Shown here: piece by piece, positions 56,110 to 64,000 of the stretch
Layout: each line of letters begins with the position of its first letter
How positions within the stretch are numbered: the first letter of the stretch is position 1
NCBI RefSeq assembly: GCF_004364555.1
Contig: NZ_SOAM01000001.1
Span: 744,001 to 808,000, forward strand
Length of the DNA: 64,000 nucleotides
Reading direction: 5' to 3'
Origin: Amnibacterium kyonggiense
GTDB taxonomy: Bacteria > Actinomycetota > Actinomycetes > Actinomycetales > Microbacteriaceae
Program-made: the position numbers and the translations under genes
The notes under the pieces: model-generated
The model's database searches: none
Seen by the model: the letters and a program-made list of their open reading frames with translations, nothing else
Told to the model about the DNA's origin: nothing

Positions 56110-57450
56110 ATGGCCGCCGGTCGCGGGCCGAGAACCTCCAGGAGGACTGCGGGTTCGTCGGGACCAGCAGATGCGTCGACGGAGGTGCTCGAGCTCCTGG
56201 GGGCCGTCGCGCTGCCGGTGCTGGGGACCGGGATCCTCGCCGGCCTGGGCGGGGCCGTGGTGACCTCGATGCTGCGCCTGCTGCAGCACGTCGCCTACGG
56301 CTACTCGGCGGGGGACTTCCTCTCGGGCGTCAGCGCGGCCGCCCCGTGGGTCCGGGTCGTCGCTCTGAGTGCTGCCGGCGTCCTGGGGGCTGTGGGGTGG
56401 TGGGCGCTGCGCCGGTGGGGATCGCCGGTCGTCCCGGTCGAGGACGCCGTGCAGGGGACGCGGATGCCGCTCATCGCGACCACGGCGAGCGCCGGGCTGC
56501 AGATCCTCATCGTGGGTCTCGGGGCCTCCATCGGGCGCGAAGCGGCGCCGCGGCTGCTCGGCGGCCTCGCCGGCGATCGCATCGGCGCGTCGAGCCGGGC
56601 CGATCCTCGGCTGCGTCGGGTGCTCGTGGCGGCGGGCGCAGGAGCCGGACTCGCAGCGGTGTACAACGTCCCGCTCGGCGGCGCGCTCTTCGCGGTCGAG
56701 GTCGTCCTCGGCGAGACGACGCTCCTCACGGTCACCGCGGCGCTCGTCGCCGCGCTCACCGCGACGCTCGTCGCGCGGATCGTCGTTCCCGACGCCGTGC
56801 TCTACACGGTGCCGGCGTTCGTCCCGACGCCGTCGCTGCTGGTGCTGGCCGTCGCGCTCGGCGCGGTGCTCGGCGTGCTCGGCCTGGGCTTCGACCGACT
56901 CGCGGTCGCCGCGCGACGACGGCGCCTCGCCGGATGGCGGATCCTGGTCGGGATGCCGGTCGTCTTCCTCGGCGTCGGCGTGCTGGCGATCCCGTTCCCC
57001 GAGCTGCTCGGCAACGGTCGTGCGCTGGCGGAGCTCTCGTTCGAGTTCACCAGTCCGATCACGCTGCTGCTCGTCGTCGCGGTCCTGAAGGCCGTCGCCA
57101 CCGTCGCGACCGTCTGGAGCGGTGCGGAGGGCGGCCTCCTGACGCCCTCGGTGTCGATCGGAGTCGCACTCGGCTGCGCTGCAGCCGTCCTCTGGTCGTC
57201 CGCGTGGCCGGGAGCGAGCATCGCGGGCGGCGCCGTCGTCGGGGGCGCGGCGTTCCTCGCCGCGACGATGCGGGCGCCGATCACCGCGGCGGTCCTCGTG
57301 GTGGAGTTCACGGCGGCCGCGGGGCGCGATCTGCTGCCGATCCTGCTCGCCGTCGCCGCCGCGACGGTCGCGCGTGCGCTGATCGAGCGGCGGGCCACCT
57401 TCCGCGAGCGACCCGCGCTCGGGCGGCGGGGACCCGCCGCGGACTCGTAG
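56110..57450 (+). CDS. ClC-family chloride channel/antiporter
   Basis: The product is 446 residues with about ten or more hydrophobic segments. ClC filter motifs are recognisable: GLGASIGREAAPRL (142-147 GREAAP, gating Glu144), YNVPLGGALFAVEVVL, and GAEGGLLTPSVSIG. The canonical GREGP is changed to GREAAP, one residue longer in effect, which may alter gating. Family members exchange chloride or fluoride with protons. The N-terminal 25 residues are polar and the true start may be internal. It follows a long non-coding gap and appears to be transcribed alone. Confidence 0.85.
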   Translation: MAAGRGPRTSRRTAGSSGPADASTEVLELLGAVALPVLGTGILAGLGGAVVTSMLRLLQHVAYGYSAGDFLSGVSAAAPWVRVVALSAAGVLGAVGWWALRRWGSPVVPVEDAVQGTRMPLIATTASAGLQILIVGLGASIGREAAPRLLGGLAGDRIGASSRADPRLRRVLVAAGAGAGLAAVYNVPLGGALFAVEVVLGETTLLTVTAALVAALTATLVARIVVPDAVLYTVPAFVPTPSLLVLAVALGAVLGVLGLGFDRLAVAARRRRLAGWRILVGMPVVFLGVGVLAIPFPELLGNGRALAELSFEFTSPITLLLVVAVLKAVATVATVWSGAEGGLLTPSVSIGVALGCAAAVLWSSAWPGASIAGGAVVGGAAFLAATMRAPITAAVLVVEFTAAAGRDLLPILLAVAAATVARALIERRATFRERPALGRRGPAADS

Positions 57451-57529
57451 CCGCGTCGACGCGATCCTCCTCCGCTCCACCCGCTCGCAGGGCTGGACCG
57501 TGTCCTCGCCGATGTGTCAGCCTCCCAGC

Positions 57530-57877
57530 GTGAGTGCAGCGGAGATCGACGCGTACCTCTCCTCGCTCGCCGAGCCGCAGCGCTCGACGTTGGAGGAGAT
57601 GCGGCGCCGCATCCTGGAAGTCGTTCCGGACGCCGAGCAGGGGATGTCGTACGGCGTACCGGCGTTCAAGGTGGACGGCCGCACGGTCGCCGGGATCGCC
57701 GCGTTCACGAACCATCTGAGCTACCTGCCGCACAGCGGATCGGTGCTGAGCGCGCTCGAGGAGGAGCTGGGGGAGCGGGAGCACACGAAGAGCGCCCTGC
57801 ACTTCCCGCCCGGTGAGCCGCTGCCCCGCTCCCTGGTCCGGCGGCTGATCGAGGCGAAGCTCCGCTCCGGCGGGTGA
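57530..57877 (+). CDS. DUF1801 (YdhG-like) protein
   Basis: The 115-residue protein matches DUF1801: EIDAYLSSLAEPQRSTLEEMRRRILEVVPDAEQGMSYGVPAFKVDGRTV, then AAFTNHLSYLPHSG and a C-terminal ALHFPPGEPLPRSLVRRLIEAKL. The fold is shared with iron chaperone frataxin-like YdhG proteins; the function is unknown. It starts at a GTG with no strong Shine-Dalgarno. Confidence 0.82.
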   Translation: MSAAEIDAYLSSLAEPQRSTLEEMRRRILEVVPDAEQGMSYGVPAFKVDGRTVAGIAAFTNHLSYLPHSGSVLSALEEELGEREHTKSALHFPPGEPLPRSLVRRLIEAKLRSGG

Positions 57878-58062
57878 ACGCGCGGACCGTCGCGCCGGGA
57901 GGCCGGGCGGGACCCGGACGCGTGCAGGAGTGGCGGCCGACCCGTCCGTGGGATCGCAGCTGGCGACGCGGTCGTCTCGCCGTTATGGGAACGATGACGG
58001 CCGGCGCGCGTGCCCCGAGCCGCCGGAGGTGTTCACGCAGCGGGTCGGAGTTCAATGCAGCG

Positions 58063-59151
58063 GTGCTCGATCACCTTCCTCTGTGGCTGCTGATCGTCGT
58101 CTTCGTCGCGAGCGGTGCGGTGATCTGGGTCGCGGGGGTCCAGCTGTCGAAGTCGACGGACGCGATCGACGACCGGCTCCACCTCGGCAGCGCGCTCGGC
58201 GGGTTGATCGTGCTGGCCGTGGCGACGAACCTCCCCGAGATCGCCATCACGGTCACGGCGGCGGCGAGCGGTTCCGTCGAGGTGGCGGTCGGCAACATCC
58301 TCGGCGGCATCGCCCTGCAGACCGTGGTGATCGTGATCCTCGATCGGTTCGGTAGGCGGAAGAAGGAGGCGCCGCCTCTGACGTTCCGGGCGGCCTCCCT
58401 CACGCTCGTGGTCGAGGCGCTGTCCGTGGTCGCGATCCTCGCGGTCGTGGTCGCGGGGACGCAGCTGCCGAAGGGGCTCGACGTGCTCCGGTTGACGCCG
58501 CAGGCCGTGCTCATCGTCGTGCTCTGGATCATCGGCCTCCTCCTCGTCCGACGGGCCGGCTCCCACCTGCCGTGGCACGAGAACGGGAACGCGCCGGGCG
58601 CGACGCCGCACCGCTCGGGGCATCGCACCAGGTCGTCGGCAGGTCATCACGACTCGGTCTCGGAGGGGCAGCGGAAGCGCGGGCTCGGCCGCACCCTCGC
58701 GGTCTTCGCAGCGGCGGCGCTGGCCACGCTCGTCGCCGGCTTCTTCCTCGAACAGAGCGGCGATGCGGCCTCCGGTCAGCTGGGCCTGTCCGGCCTGCTG
58801 TTCGGCGCGACCGTCCTGGCGCTCGCGACATCCCTGCCGGAGATCTCGACGGGGCTGCAGGCGATCCGGCAGGGCGACGACAACCTCGCGATCAGCGACA
58901 TCTTCGGCGGCAACGCCTTCCTCCCGGTACTGTTCCTCCTGGCCGGACTCATCTCCGGGAAGGCGGTCCTGCCCGTCGCGAAGAGCGGCGACATCTACCT
59001 CACCGCGATCGCCGCGCTGCTGACGGCGATCTACGCGATCGGTCTGCTCTTCCGGCCTCGCAGACGCGTCCTCGGCATGGGCGTCGACTCGCTCGCCGTG
59101 CTCATCGCCTATCTGCTCGGCATCGGCGGCCTGATCGCCGTCACCGGATGA
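58063..59151 (+). CDS. CaCA-family cation/Ca2+ exchanger
   Basis: The product is 362 residues from the GTG at 58063. The two alpha repeats GLIVLAVATNLPEIAITVTAA and GATVLALATSLPEISTGLQAI place the conserved Asn/Ser-Leu-Pro-Glu metal-site residues in both halves, and a His-rich cytoplasmic loop (ENGNAPGATPHRSGHRTRSSAGHH) separates them. It exchanges Ca2+ or another cation for sodium or protons. The longer upstream frame lacks hydrophobic residues, so it is not included. The His-rich loop could bind metal. Confidence 0.85.
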   Translation: MLDHLPLWLLIVVFVASGAVIWVAGVQLSKSTDAIDDRLHLGSALGGLIVLAVATNLPEIAITVTAAASGSVEVAVGNILGGIALQTVVIVILDRFGRRKKEAPPLTFRAASLTLVVEALSVVAILAVVVAGTQLPKGLDVLRLTPQAVLIVVLWIIGLLLVRRAGSHLPWHENGNAPGATPHRSGHRTRSSAGHHDSVSEGQRKRGLGRTLAVFAAAALATLVAGFFLEQSGDAASGQLGLSGLLFGATVLALATSLPEISTGLQAIRQGDDNLAISDIFGGNAFLPVLFLLAGLISGKAVLPVAKSGDIYLTAIAALLTAIYAIGLLFRPRRRVLGMGVDSLAVLIAYLLGIGGLIAVTG

Positions 59152-59173
59152 CCGACGCGAGCGGGGGCACAGC

Positions 59174-59971
59174 ATGAGTGACGAGCGGCGCAGCGAGATC
59201 GGCGACTCCGACGAGCCCGTCGAGGACGAGGTCGTCGAGTCCTTCGACGCGATCGTCGAGGAGGGCGCCGAGCGGCTCAACCGCACCTGGGCGGCCGTGC
59301 TCGTCACCGGCCTGTCCGGTGGCATCGAGATCGGCGTCGGCGTCATGGCCTACCTCGCCGTCCTCCACGAGACCGGCAGCCACCTGCTCGCCGGCGTCGC
59401 GTTCTCGGCCGGGTTCATCGCCCTGCTGCTCGCGCGCAGCGAGCTGTTCACGGAGAACTTCCTCGTCCCCATCGCCGCGCTGGCCGCGAAGGAGGGCACG
59501 CCCGCGCAGCTCGCGAAGCTCTGGATCGGGACGCTGATCGCGAACCTCATGGGCGGTTGGCTGGTGATGCTGCTCGTCGTCGCGGCGCTCCCAGCGCTGC
59601 GGTCGACGCTGGTCGAGTCGGCGCGCCACTACCTCGACGTCGGGTTCGGCTGGGAGGGCGTCTGCCTCGCCCTGCTCGGCGGGATGGCGATCACGCTCAT
59701 GACCCGCATGCAGCACGGCACGGACTCCGACGTGGCGAAGATCGCGGCGGCCGTCGTGGGTGGCCTGCTGCTCGCCGGTCTCCAGCTCATGCACTCGGTG
59801 CTCGACTCGCTGCTGATCTTCGGAGCGATCACCCTCGGCGAGGCGGACCTGGGGGAGTGGGTGCGCTGGTTCGTCCCCACTCTCGTGCTCAACGTCGTCG
59901 GCGGGATCCTGCTCGTCACCGTCCTGCGCCTCATCCGCAGCAAGGAGCTGCTCGCGCACGCCCGGAGGTGA
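59174..59971 (+). CDS. Formate/nitrite-transporter (FNT) family channel
   Basis: The product is 265 residues. After an acidic N-terminal tail it has six spans with AFSAGFIALLLARSELFTENFLVP and the later LQLMHSVLDSLLIFGAITLG, whose His and Ser resemble FNT pore residues. The MTRMQHGTDSDVAKI segment resembles the YfdC branch rather than FocA or NirC. Family members pass small monovalent anions (formate, nitrite, hydrosulfide). Given the sulfur genes nearby, hydrosulfide is possible but unproven. It starts 22 bases after the exchanger gene, probably in one operon. Confidence 0.82.
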   Translation: MSDERRSEIGDSDEPVEDEVVESFDAIVEEGAERLNRTWAAVLVTGLSGGIEIGVGVMAYLAVLHETGSHLLAGVAFSAGFIALLLARSELFTENFLVPIAALAAKEGTPAQLAKLWIGTLIANLMGGWLVMLLVVAALPALRSTLVESARHYLDVGFGWEGVCLALLGGMAITLMTRMQHGTDSDVAKIAAAVVGGLLLAGLQLMHSVLDSLLIFGAITLGEADLGEWVRWFVPTLVLNVVGGILLVTVLRLIRSKELLAHARR

Positions 59972-60381
59972 GCCGTGGCTGCCTGCCGTCGACCGCGTGG
60001 ACGCCCGATCCGAGCGCGGGCGTGGCTCGCCGGTCCTCCTGAGTGATCGATTCCTCGGCACCTGCGAGCTGCCGTGTTCGCAGACGGGGCCGGAGGAGGG
60101 TGTCGCAGATGAGCTCAGAAGCTGGGCGCGGACGTGAGCCGGCGCGTGGACGTCCTGTGCTGCGCCGAGCGCCGACGGGCACTCGTTCGTGGTGAGGGAC
60201 ACCGCCGGGCTCCTCGCGTCAGACGCAGTGCCCGTGGCGCACCCGGCGAGGCCGTGGGCTGCAGCACACGCGATCACCACCGGCAGCACCTTCATGCGAA
60301 TGTGCGCTCAGCGCGCAGCGTCTCACCACCAGGGGTCTGAGAGGCGTGGCGGCCGGTGGTGGCCGTGACGGGGTCTGTGGG
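59972..60381. other. Non-coding stretch with a possible lipoprotein remnant
   Basis: No intact gene is visible. On the minus strand a frame from the ATG at 60295 begins like a lipoprotein signal (MKVLPVVIACAAAHGLAGC), with a lipobox, and continues for about 75 plausible residues before becoming Arg/Ser-rich and running antisense through the FNT gene. It may be the remains of a lipoprotein gene. No terminator hairpin is convincing. Confidence 0.3.
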
Positions 60382-61524
60382 TCAGGTGTTCCATCGGCCG
60401 GTGTCGAGGAAGCGCTCGATCTGCTGCGTGTGGGGGAGCAGGTCGAGCCCGTGCGCGGTCGTCCAGGCGTCGTCGTAGTAGGTCTGGGCGTAGCGGGAGC
60501 CGCTGTCGCAGATCAGGGTGACGACGCTTCCGGTCCGACCTGCGCCGAGCATCTCGGCGATGACCTGGAACGCGCCGATCAGGTTCGTGCCGGTCGATCC
60601 GCCGGCCCAGTGCTGCGTCCGGGCACGGAGAACGCGTGCCGCGGCGATCGAGGCGGCATCGGGGACCTGCATCATCCGGTCGATGACGGTCGGGAGGAAG
60701 GACCGCTCGACGCGCGGGCGGCCGATGCCCTCGATGACCGACGTCGACGTGCTCGCCGCGGTGAGGTCGCCGCTCTGCCAGGCAGCGAACAGCGCCGAGC
60801 CGGCCGGATCGACGACGGCGAGCTTCGTGGCGACGCGGGAGTACCGCGCGTAGCGGCCGAACGTCGCTGCGGTGCCGCCGGTGCCGGCGCCGACGACGAT
60901 CCAGGCCGGGATCGGGTGGCGCTCCAGGGCGAGCTGCCGGAAGACGCTGTCGGCGATGTTGTTGTTCCCGCGCCAATCGGTCGCGCGCTCGGCGAGCGTG
61001 AACTGATCGAGGAAGTAGCTGTCCGGTTCGGCGCCGAGGGCCTCGGCGCGAGGCGACACCAGGCTCGGGTCGTCGACGGTGTGGCAGTGGCCGCCGTAGA
61101 ACTCGATGAGCCTGATCTTCTCAGGGCTCGTCGACCGCGGGAGGACGGTCACGAACGGGAGGCCGAGCATCCGAGCGAAGTAGGCCTCCGACACGGCGGT
61201 CGATCCGCTGGACGCCTCGACCAGGGTCGTGTTCGGGCCGATCGACCCGTTCACCAAGCCGTAGAGGATCAAGGAGCGCGCCAGCCGGTGCTTCAGCGAG
61301 CCGGTGGGATGGACCGATTCGTCCTTGAGGTAGAGATCGATGCCCCAGGGAGCGGGCAGCGGAAACGTGTGCAGGTGCGTGTCCGCGCTGCGGTTCGCGT
61401 CCGCTTCGAGCAGTCGGATGGCTTCGATGACCCAGGGGCGAGCGGTGTCGGATCGGGGGTCGTGCGCCGGGCGTGCATCACCGGGGAGCCGGTCGGCGGA
61501 ATCGGGAGCTTGGAAGGCCGGCAC
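60382..61524 (-). CDS. cds1: Cds1-like L-cysteine desulfhydrase (PLP)
   Basis: The 380-residue fold-type II PLP enzyme is close to the cysteine-synthase-like group that includes mycobacterial Cds1. Characteristic text is [43 protein letters not shown] with the PLP Lys78, and [22 protein letters not shown]. The cofactor-phosphate loop is [17 protein letters not shown]. Cds1 degrades cysteine to hydrogen sulfide, pyruvate and ammonia and supports redox balance. A cysteine synthase role is the alternative. The first 28 residues are polar and the start may be further in. It is flanked by non-coding DNA on both sides. Confidence 0.82.
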   Translation of the reverse strand: MPAFQAPDSADRLPGDARPAHDPRSDTARPWVIEAIRLLEADANRSADTHLHTFPLPAPWGIDLYLKDESVHPTGSLKHRLARSLILYGLVNGSIGPNTTLVEASSGSTAVSEAYFARMLGLPFVTVLPRSTSPEKIRLIEFYGGHCHTVDDPSLVSPRAEALGAEPDSYFLDQFTLAERATDWRGNNNIADSVFRQLALERHPIPAWIVVGAGTGGTAATFGRYARYSRVATKLAVVDPAGSALFAAWQSGDLTAASTSTSVIEGIGRPRVERSFLPTVIDRMMQVPDAASIAAARVLRARTQHWAGGSTGTNLIGAFQVIAEMLGAGRTGSVVTLICDSGSRYAQTYYDDAWTTAHGLDLLPHTQQIERFLDTGRWNT

Positions 61525-61927
61525 GGTCGCTCCTCACACGCCTCGCGCGAGACGTTCGCGACTCGGAGCGTACTGAAGCGACCGCGCGCACGACGGGGAA
61601 GAGCGACCGGCCCGGCGATCACCGCTGCTGCGACTCGGTCGCGTGTCGAGGGAAGGGAGATGTCTCGCTCGCAGCCCGTCTGCTGGGTGCGTCGATCGCT
61701 GACCGTGCAGCGGCGCTTCGGGTGTTCGCCGGCAACACCCGTGTCTTCGGTTCTCCGCGAAGCACGGCTTCCACCCCGGCGGCGACCACCAGGTCGATCC
61801 GGGTACGGGCGTCCCGCGAGCCGTCATGTCGGACGCCCTGCAAGGCGGTGCCAGGAGTCGCGGGTGGCTCGCGGTCAGCGGAGAGCGCAGCGGATGCCGC
61901 TGCGCTCTCCGGATCGCGCCCGCCAGG
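61525..61927. other. Non-coding stretch, no gene seen
   Basis: Short open frames on both strands have shadow-like Arg/Ser composition and no Shine-Dalgarno or known motif. The promoter of the minus-strand cds1 gene must lie in the first 100 bases, but no clear -10/-35 pair is visible. Confidence 0.4.
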
Positions 61928-62356
61928 TCAGTGCTTCTCGTCCGCCTGTGCGCGGATGTCGAGCGCCCAGATCACACCGAATCGGTCGCGGAGCTGTCCT
62001 GCCAGCGGCGACCACGGGGACGGGCCGATCGGCTGCCGGATCTCCGCGCCTTCGGCCAGTCCGCGCCAGGCGGCGGTGATCTCGTCGGGGTCGTCGCCGC
62101 TCAAGTAGACGTAGAAGGCGTTGGCGCCCTGGTCGTAGGTCTGGTGCGGCCAGACGTCGAAGGCCATCACCCGGATGCCGGTGGTCGTCTCGACCTGCCC
62201 GAACACGATCCGGTCCGCCCATGCCGGGTCGTCGGAGGCGCCCATCTGCCCGTAGGTGACGGCGACGGGCTCGGTGCCGAAGGCGGCGGCGTAGAACTCC
62301 AGGGCCTCCCGTGCTCGGCCGTCGAAGTTGAGGTGCGGAGTGGTGGCGATCGTCAT
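61928..62356 (-). CDS. PhnB-like VOC protein
   Basis: The 142-residue protein is of the PhnB/3-demethylubiquinone-methyltransferase-like VOC group. It begins TTPHLNFDGRAREALEFYAAAFG and has YGQMGASDDPAWADRIVFGQV, VMAFDVWPH and ANAFYVYLSGDDPDEITAAWRGLAEGAEIRQPIGPSPWSPLAGQLRDRFGVIWALDI. Metal-binding residues are only partly conserved and the substrate is unknown. GAGGAG precedes the ATG. It is divergent from a WYL-type regulator gene, an arrangement seen in many actinobacteria, so it is probably the regulator's target. Confidence 0.85.
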   Translation of the reverse strand: MTIATTPHLNFDGRAREALEFYAAAFGTEPVAVTYGQMGASDDPAWADRIVFGQVETTTGIRVMAFDVWPHQTYDQGANAFYVYLSGDDPDEITAAWRGLAEGAEIRQPIGPSPWSPLAGQLRDRFGVIWALDIRAQADEKH

Positions 62357-62373
62357 GTCGACTCCTCGGTCGG

Positions 62374-62407
62374 GCAGCTCGATCGAGCTGCAGTGATCGA
62401 TACGATC
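62374..62407. promoter_or_regulatory. Operators between VOC and WYL-regulator genes
   Basis: A perfect 18-base palindrome GCAGCTCGATCGAGCTGC (62374-62391) is followed by GATCG-ATA-CGATC (62395-62407). The second overlaps TACGAT (62401-62406), a likely -10 of the regulator gene. They are candidate sites for the adjacent WYL-domain regulator. Confidence 0.5.
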
Positions 62408-62456
62408 CCGGGTGTTGCGGTCAGATCCTGTCCGCGATCAGGAGCAGACTCGTGAT

Positions 62457-63497
62457 GTGGCCGATCCGACTTCGCGTCTGCTGCAGCTGCTGTCGCTGCT
62501 GCAGGTCCGGCAGGAGTGGCAGGGCGACGTCCTCGCCGGCAGGCTGAACGTCAGTCCGCGCACGATCCGACGCGATGTCGATCGGCTCCGTGAGCTCGGG
62601 TACCGGATCCAGTCGGTGAGCGGCCCCACGGGTGGGTACCGGCTCAGCAACGGCTCCGAGCTGCCGCCGCTGCTGTTCGACGACGACCAGGCGGTCGCGG
62701 TCGCGTTGGCCCTCGCGGTCGCGCCGGCGTCCGGCGCTGACATCGCGGAGGCGGCCGCCCGCGCGTTGGCGACGGTCCGGCAGGTCATGCCGTCCCGGCT
62801 TCGGGCTCGGGTCGACGCGATCGAGGTGATTCCCGCGCCCGGTCGAGACTTCGTCGATCCAGAGGTCCTGGTCGCGGTCAGTGACGCGACTCGGAAGCAC
62901 GAGGTCCTCCGCTTCCACTACGCACCACCCGGGCAGAGCGATGACCGACCGTCGCGACGGGTCGAACCGCACGCCGTGATCGCCCGAGCCGGCCGCTGGT
63001 ACCTGCTGGCCTGGAACGACGACGCGAAGGGCCCGGTCGACGGCGATGCGACCGGGGACTGGCGCACGTACCGGATGGACCGGATCACGTTGAGCGCACC
63101 GACCCGACGCTCCTTCCGTCCTCGACCCGTCCCCGGCGGCGATCCGTCGAGCTTCGTCGCGGCTCGGTTCAGGGGTTCCTCCAGCTCGAACGTCTGGCCC
63201 TGCATCGGCACCGCCGTGGTGCACCTCCCAATCGAGCAGATCGCGCCGTACGTGGACCCGGACGCGGTCCTCGGGGCGCGGGACGAGCGATCGACCGAGG
63301 TCACGATGGGGTCGTGGTCCTGGAGCGCCCTCGCCGTTCGGTTCGCGGGGTTCGATGCGCAGTTCGAGCTGATGGCACCCGCGCCACTCCTGCACGGCGC
63401 CGCTGAGTTGGCGCGGAGGCTCGAGCAAGCTCGACCCGCCCGGCCCGACCGCCCCTCGGGCTCGCTGAGCACCTCGGCCACAAGCGGCCTTCGATGA
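62457..63497 (+). CDS. YafY-type WYL-domain regulator
   Basis: The product is 346 residues from the GTG at 62457, which has AGGAG 13 bases upstream; a GTG at 62412 is an alternative. The N-terminal winged helix reads RLLQLLSLLQVRQEWQGDVLAGRLNVSPRTIRRDVDRLRELGY. The WYL domain lies at about 135-200 (LRFHYAPPGQ ... RRVEPHAVIARAGRWYLLAWN) and a C-terminal WCX-like part follows. WYL domains bind nucleic acids or small ligands. It probably controls the divergent PhnB-like gene and itself. Confidence 0.87.
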   Translation: MADPTSRLLQLLSLLQVRQEWQGDVLAGRLNVSPRTIRRDVDRLRELGYRIQSVSGPTGGYRLSNGSELPPLLFDDDQAVAVALALAVAPASGADIAEAAARALATVRQVMPSRLRARVDAIEVIPAPGRDFVDPEVLVAVSDATRKHEVLRFHYAPPGQSDDRPSRRVEPHAVIARAGRWYLLAWNDDAKGPVDGDATGDWRTYRMDRITLSAPTRRSFRPRPVPGGDPSSFVAARFRGSSSSNVWPCIGTAVVHLPIEQIAPYVDPDAVLGARDERSTEVTMGSWSWSALAVRFAGFDAQFELMAPAPLLHGAAELARRLEQARPARPDRPSGSLSTSATSGLR

Positions 63498-64000
63498 ACA
63501 GGACGTCTGCATGTCGCGGAAGGTCGGCACGGCGGAGACCGCCATGCACCACGACCGAATGCTCGGAATGCGTTCGGAGACGCTCTGGGGGATCCGCACG
63601 AACACGACGGTCAAGTGGGGCTCGTGGGGCTCGAACCCGAGACCCGCGGTACTTCCCCTTCGGCACCGACGTGCGCGTGTTCGCGGTCATGAGCAGTGAG
63701 GACATTGCTGCGTGAGCCACCAAAGCCGCACCGCGCTCGAATGCTCGCATGGGTCGACTACCGTCTTGAAGCCAGCGCTCTGAGGCATCTCAGCGGAGGA
63801 TCTGAGAGGCGTCACCGCTGCGCCGTGTTGGGGACGAGTGACTCACGTCCACTGACGATTCGCGCCGGGTTCGGTACTCCATCTGGACCGGCCCAGGCAG
63901 GATCATGGCCGTAGGGTCGACCTCGAAGGCGGCCTGCCTTCTGCACCGGCCCGTGATGTCCCGAGAACGAGAGCGATCGTGTGTGCTCGATCTCTCGTTG
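63498..64000. other. Non-coding end of window
   Basis: No gene is visible in these 503 bases. The stretch contains the 3' fragment of a tRNA-Lys-like gene (63616-63649) and a hairpin-forming sequence at 63966-63999 (AACGAGAG...CTCTCGTT with GATCG/CGATC inner arms). The loss of coding density after a dense chromosome, next to a tRNA scar, may mark the edge of an integrated or deleted element continuing outside the window. Confidence 0.4.
63616..63649 (-). other. Remnant of a tRNA-Lys-like 3' end
   Basis: Read on the minus strand, CCGCGGGTCTCGGGTTCGAG followed by CCCCACGAGCCCCA resembles the variable loop, T arm and 3' acceptor strand of an actinobacterial tRNA-Lys(CTT). The T loop TTCGAGC and CCCAC are kept, but two 5' T-stem bases are changed and no 5' half of a tRNA is present upstream on that strand. 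It is not an intact tRNA. Confidence 0.45.

Noticed and set aside
61619-61843. A 74-codon minus-strand frame in the gap after cds1
   Set aside because: It has no Shine-Dalgarno, no leaderless -10, no known motif and a biased composition.
63600-63720. An intact tRNA gene
   Set aside because: Only the 3' third matches; no complementary 5' acceptor strand or D and anticodon arms are present and the T stem is broken.
1-64000. CRISPR arrays, insertion sequences, phage genes or toxin-antitoxin pairs
   Set aside because: I found no regularly spaced direct repeats, transposase or integrase motifs, or adjacent small toxin/antitoxin-like genes.

Overview
The window is chromosomal DNA of a very GC-rich Gram-positive actinobacterium, most likely a member of the Microbacteriaceae. 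The evidence is uniform G/C at third codon positions, many GTG starts, dense 1-4 base gene overlaps, DUF222/HNH (13E12-type), DUF6458 and DUF1206 proteins, and many promoters of the leaderless kind (TANNNT six or seven bases before the start codon). I see no rRNA operon, intact tRNA, CRISPR array, integrase, transposase or phage genes. The identification rests on protein and motif recognition by eye.

Layout. 0-4.2 kb: a weak glycosyltransferase, small unknowns, a FetB-like permease, a frameshifted SRPBCC gene and an alpha/beta hydrolase. 4.3-10.5 kb: metY followed by a complete five-gene peptide/nickel-type ABC importer. 10.5-12.7 kb: two divergent SDR dehydrogenases and a GntR/FCD regulator around a dyad that looks like the regulator's site. 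12.8-16.2 kb: flavin reductase, MalY-type lyase and an MFS transporter. 16.4-19.8 kb: an ABC-2 exporter with a DesK/DesR-like two-component system. 19.8-25.4 kb: housekeeping-type singles (GAF protein, PaiB, bifunctional nuclease, VOC protein) and a PiT phosphate transporter with a small membrane partner. 25.5-27.8 kb: a PadR-DUF1048-ABC exporter operon with two abutting operators. 27.8-31 kb: peptidase E, a broken AraC regulator and a P-loop kinase. 31-34 kb: a sugar-type ABC importer without its ATPase.

34.9-37.4 kb is the most interesting part. A type-1 microbial rhodopsin with the residues of an outward proton pump is translationally coupled to an unrecognised one-span membrane protein and lies tail-to-tail, three bases apart, with a polyprenyl (GGPP-type) synthase. 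37.5-44.4 kb: a soluble Ser/Thr kinase with a GAF-like tail, a processive glycosyltransferase, a PAP2-DUF1206 pair, an HNH protein and a small DUF6458 protein.

44.4-60 kb is a stress, metal and anion block: a ChrB N-domain protein, a decayed chrA, a truncated cation-efflux gene, katG, a VIT-family transporter with two DUF202 proteins, SulP with a MerR regulator, a coenzyme A-disulfide/persulfide reductase-rhodanese fusion with a CstR-like sensor and a 22-base palindromic operator, a ClC channel, a CaCA exchanger and an FNT channel. 60.4-63.5 kb: a Cds1-like cysteine desulfhydrase and a divergent VOC/WYL-regulator pair. The last 500 bases are non-coding and hold the broken 3' end of a tRNA-Lys-like gene.

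Two themes connect the genes. Sulfur and persulfide metabolism recurs (MetY, MalY, Cdr-rhodanese, CstR, Cds1, SulP). Gene decay is concentrated in metal-resistance and regulatory genes (chrA, the cation-efflux gene, the AraC gene, the SRPBCC gene).
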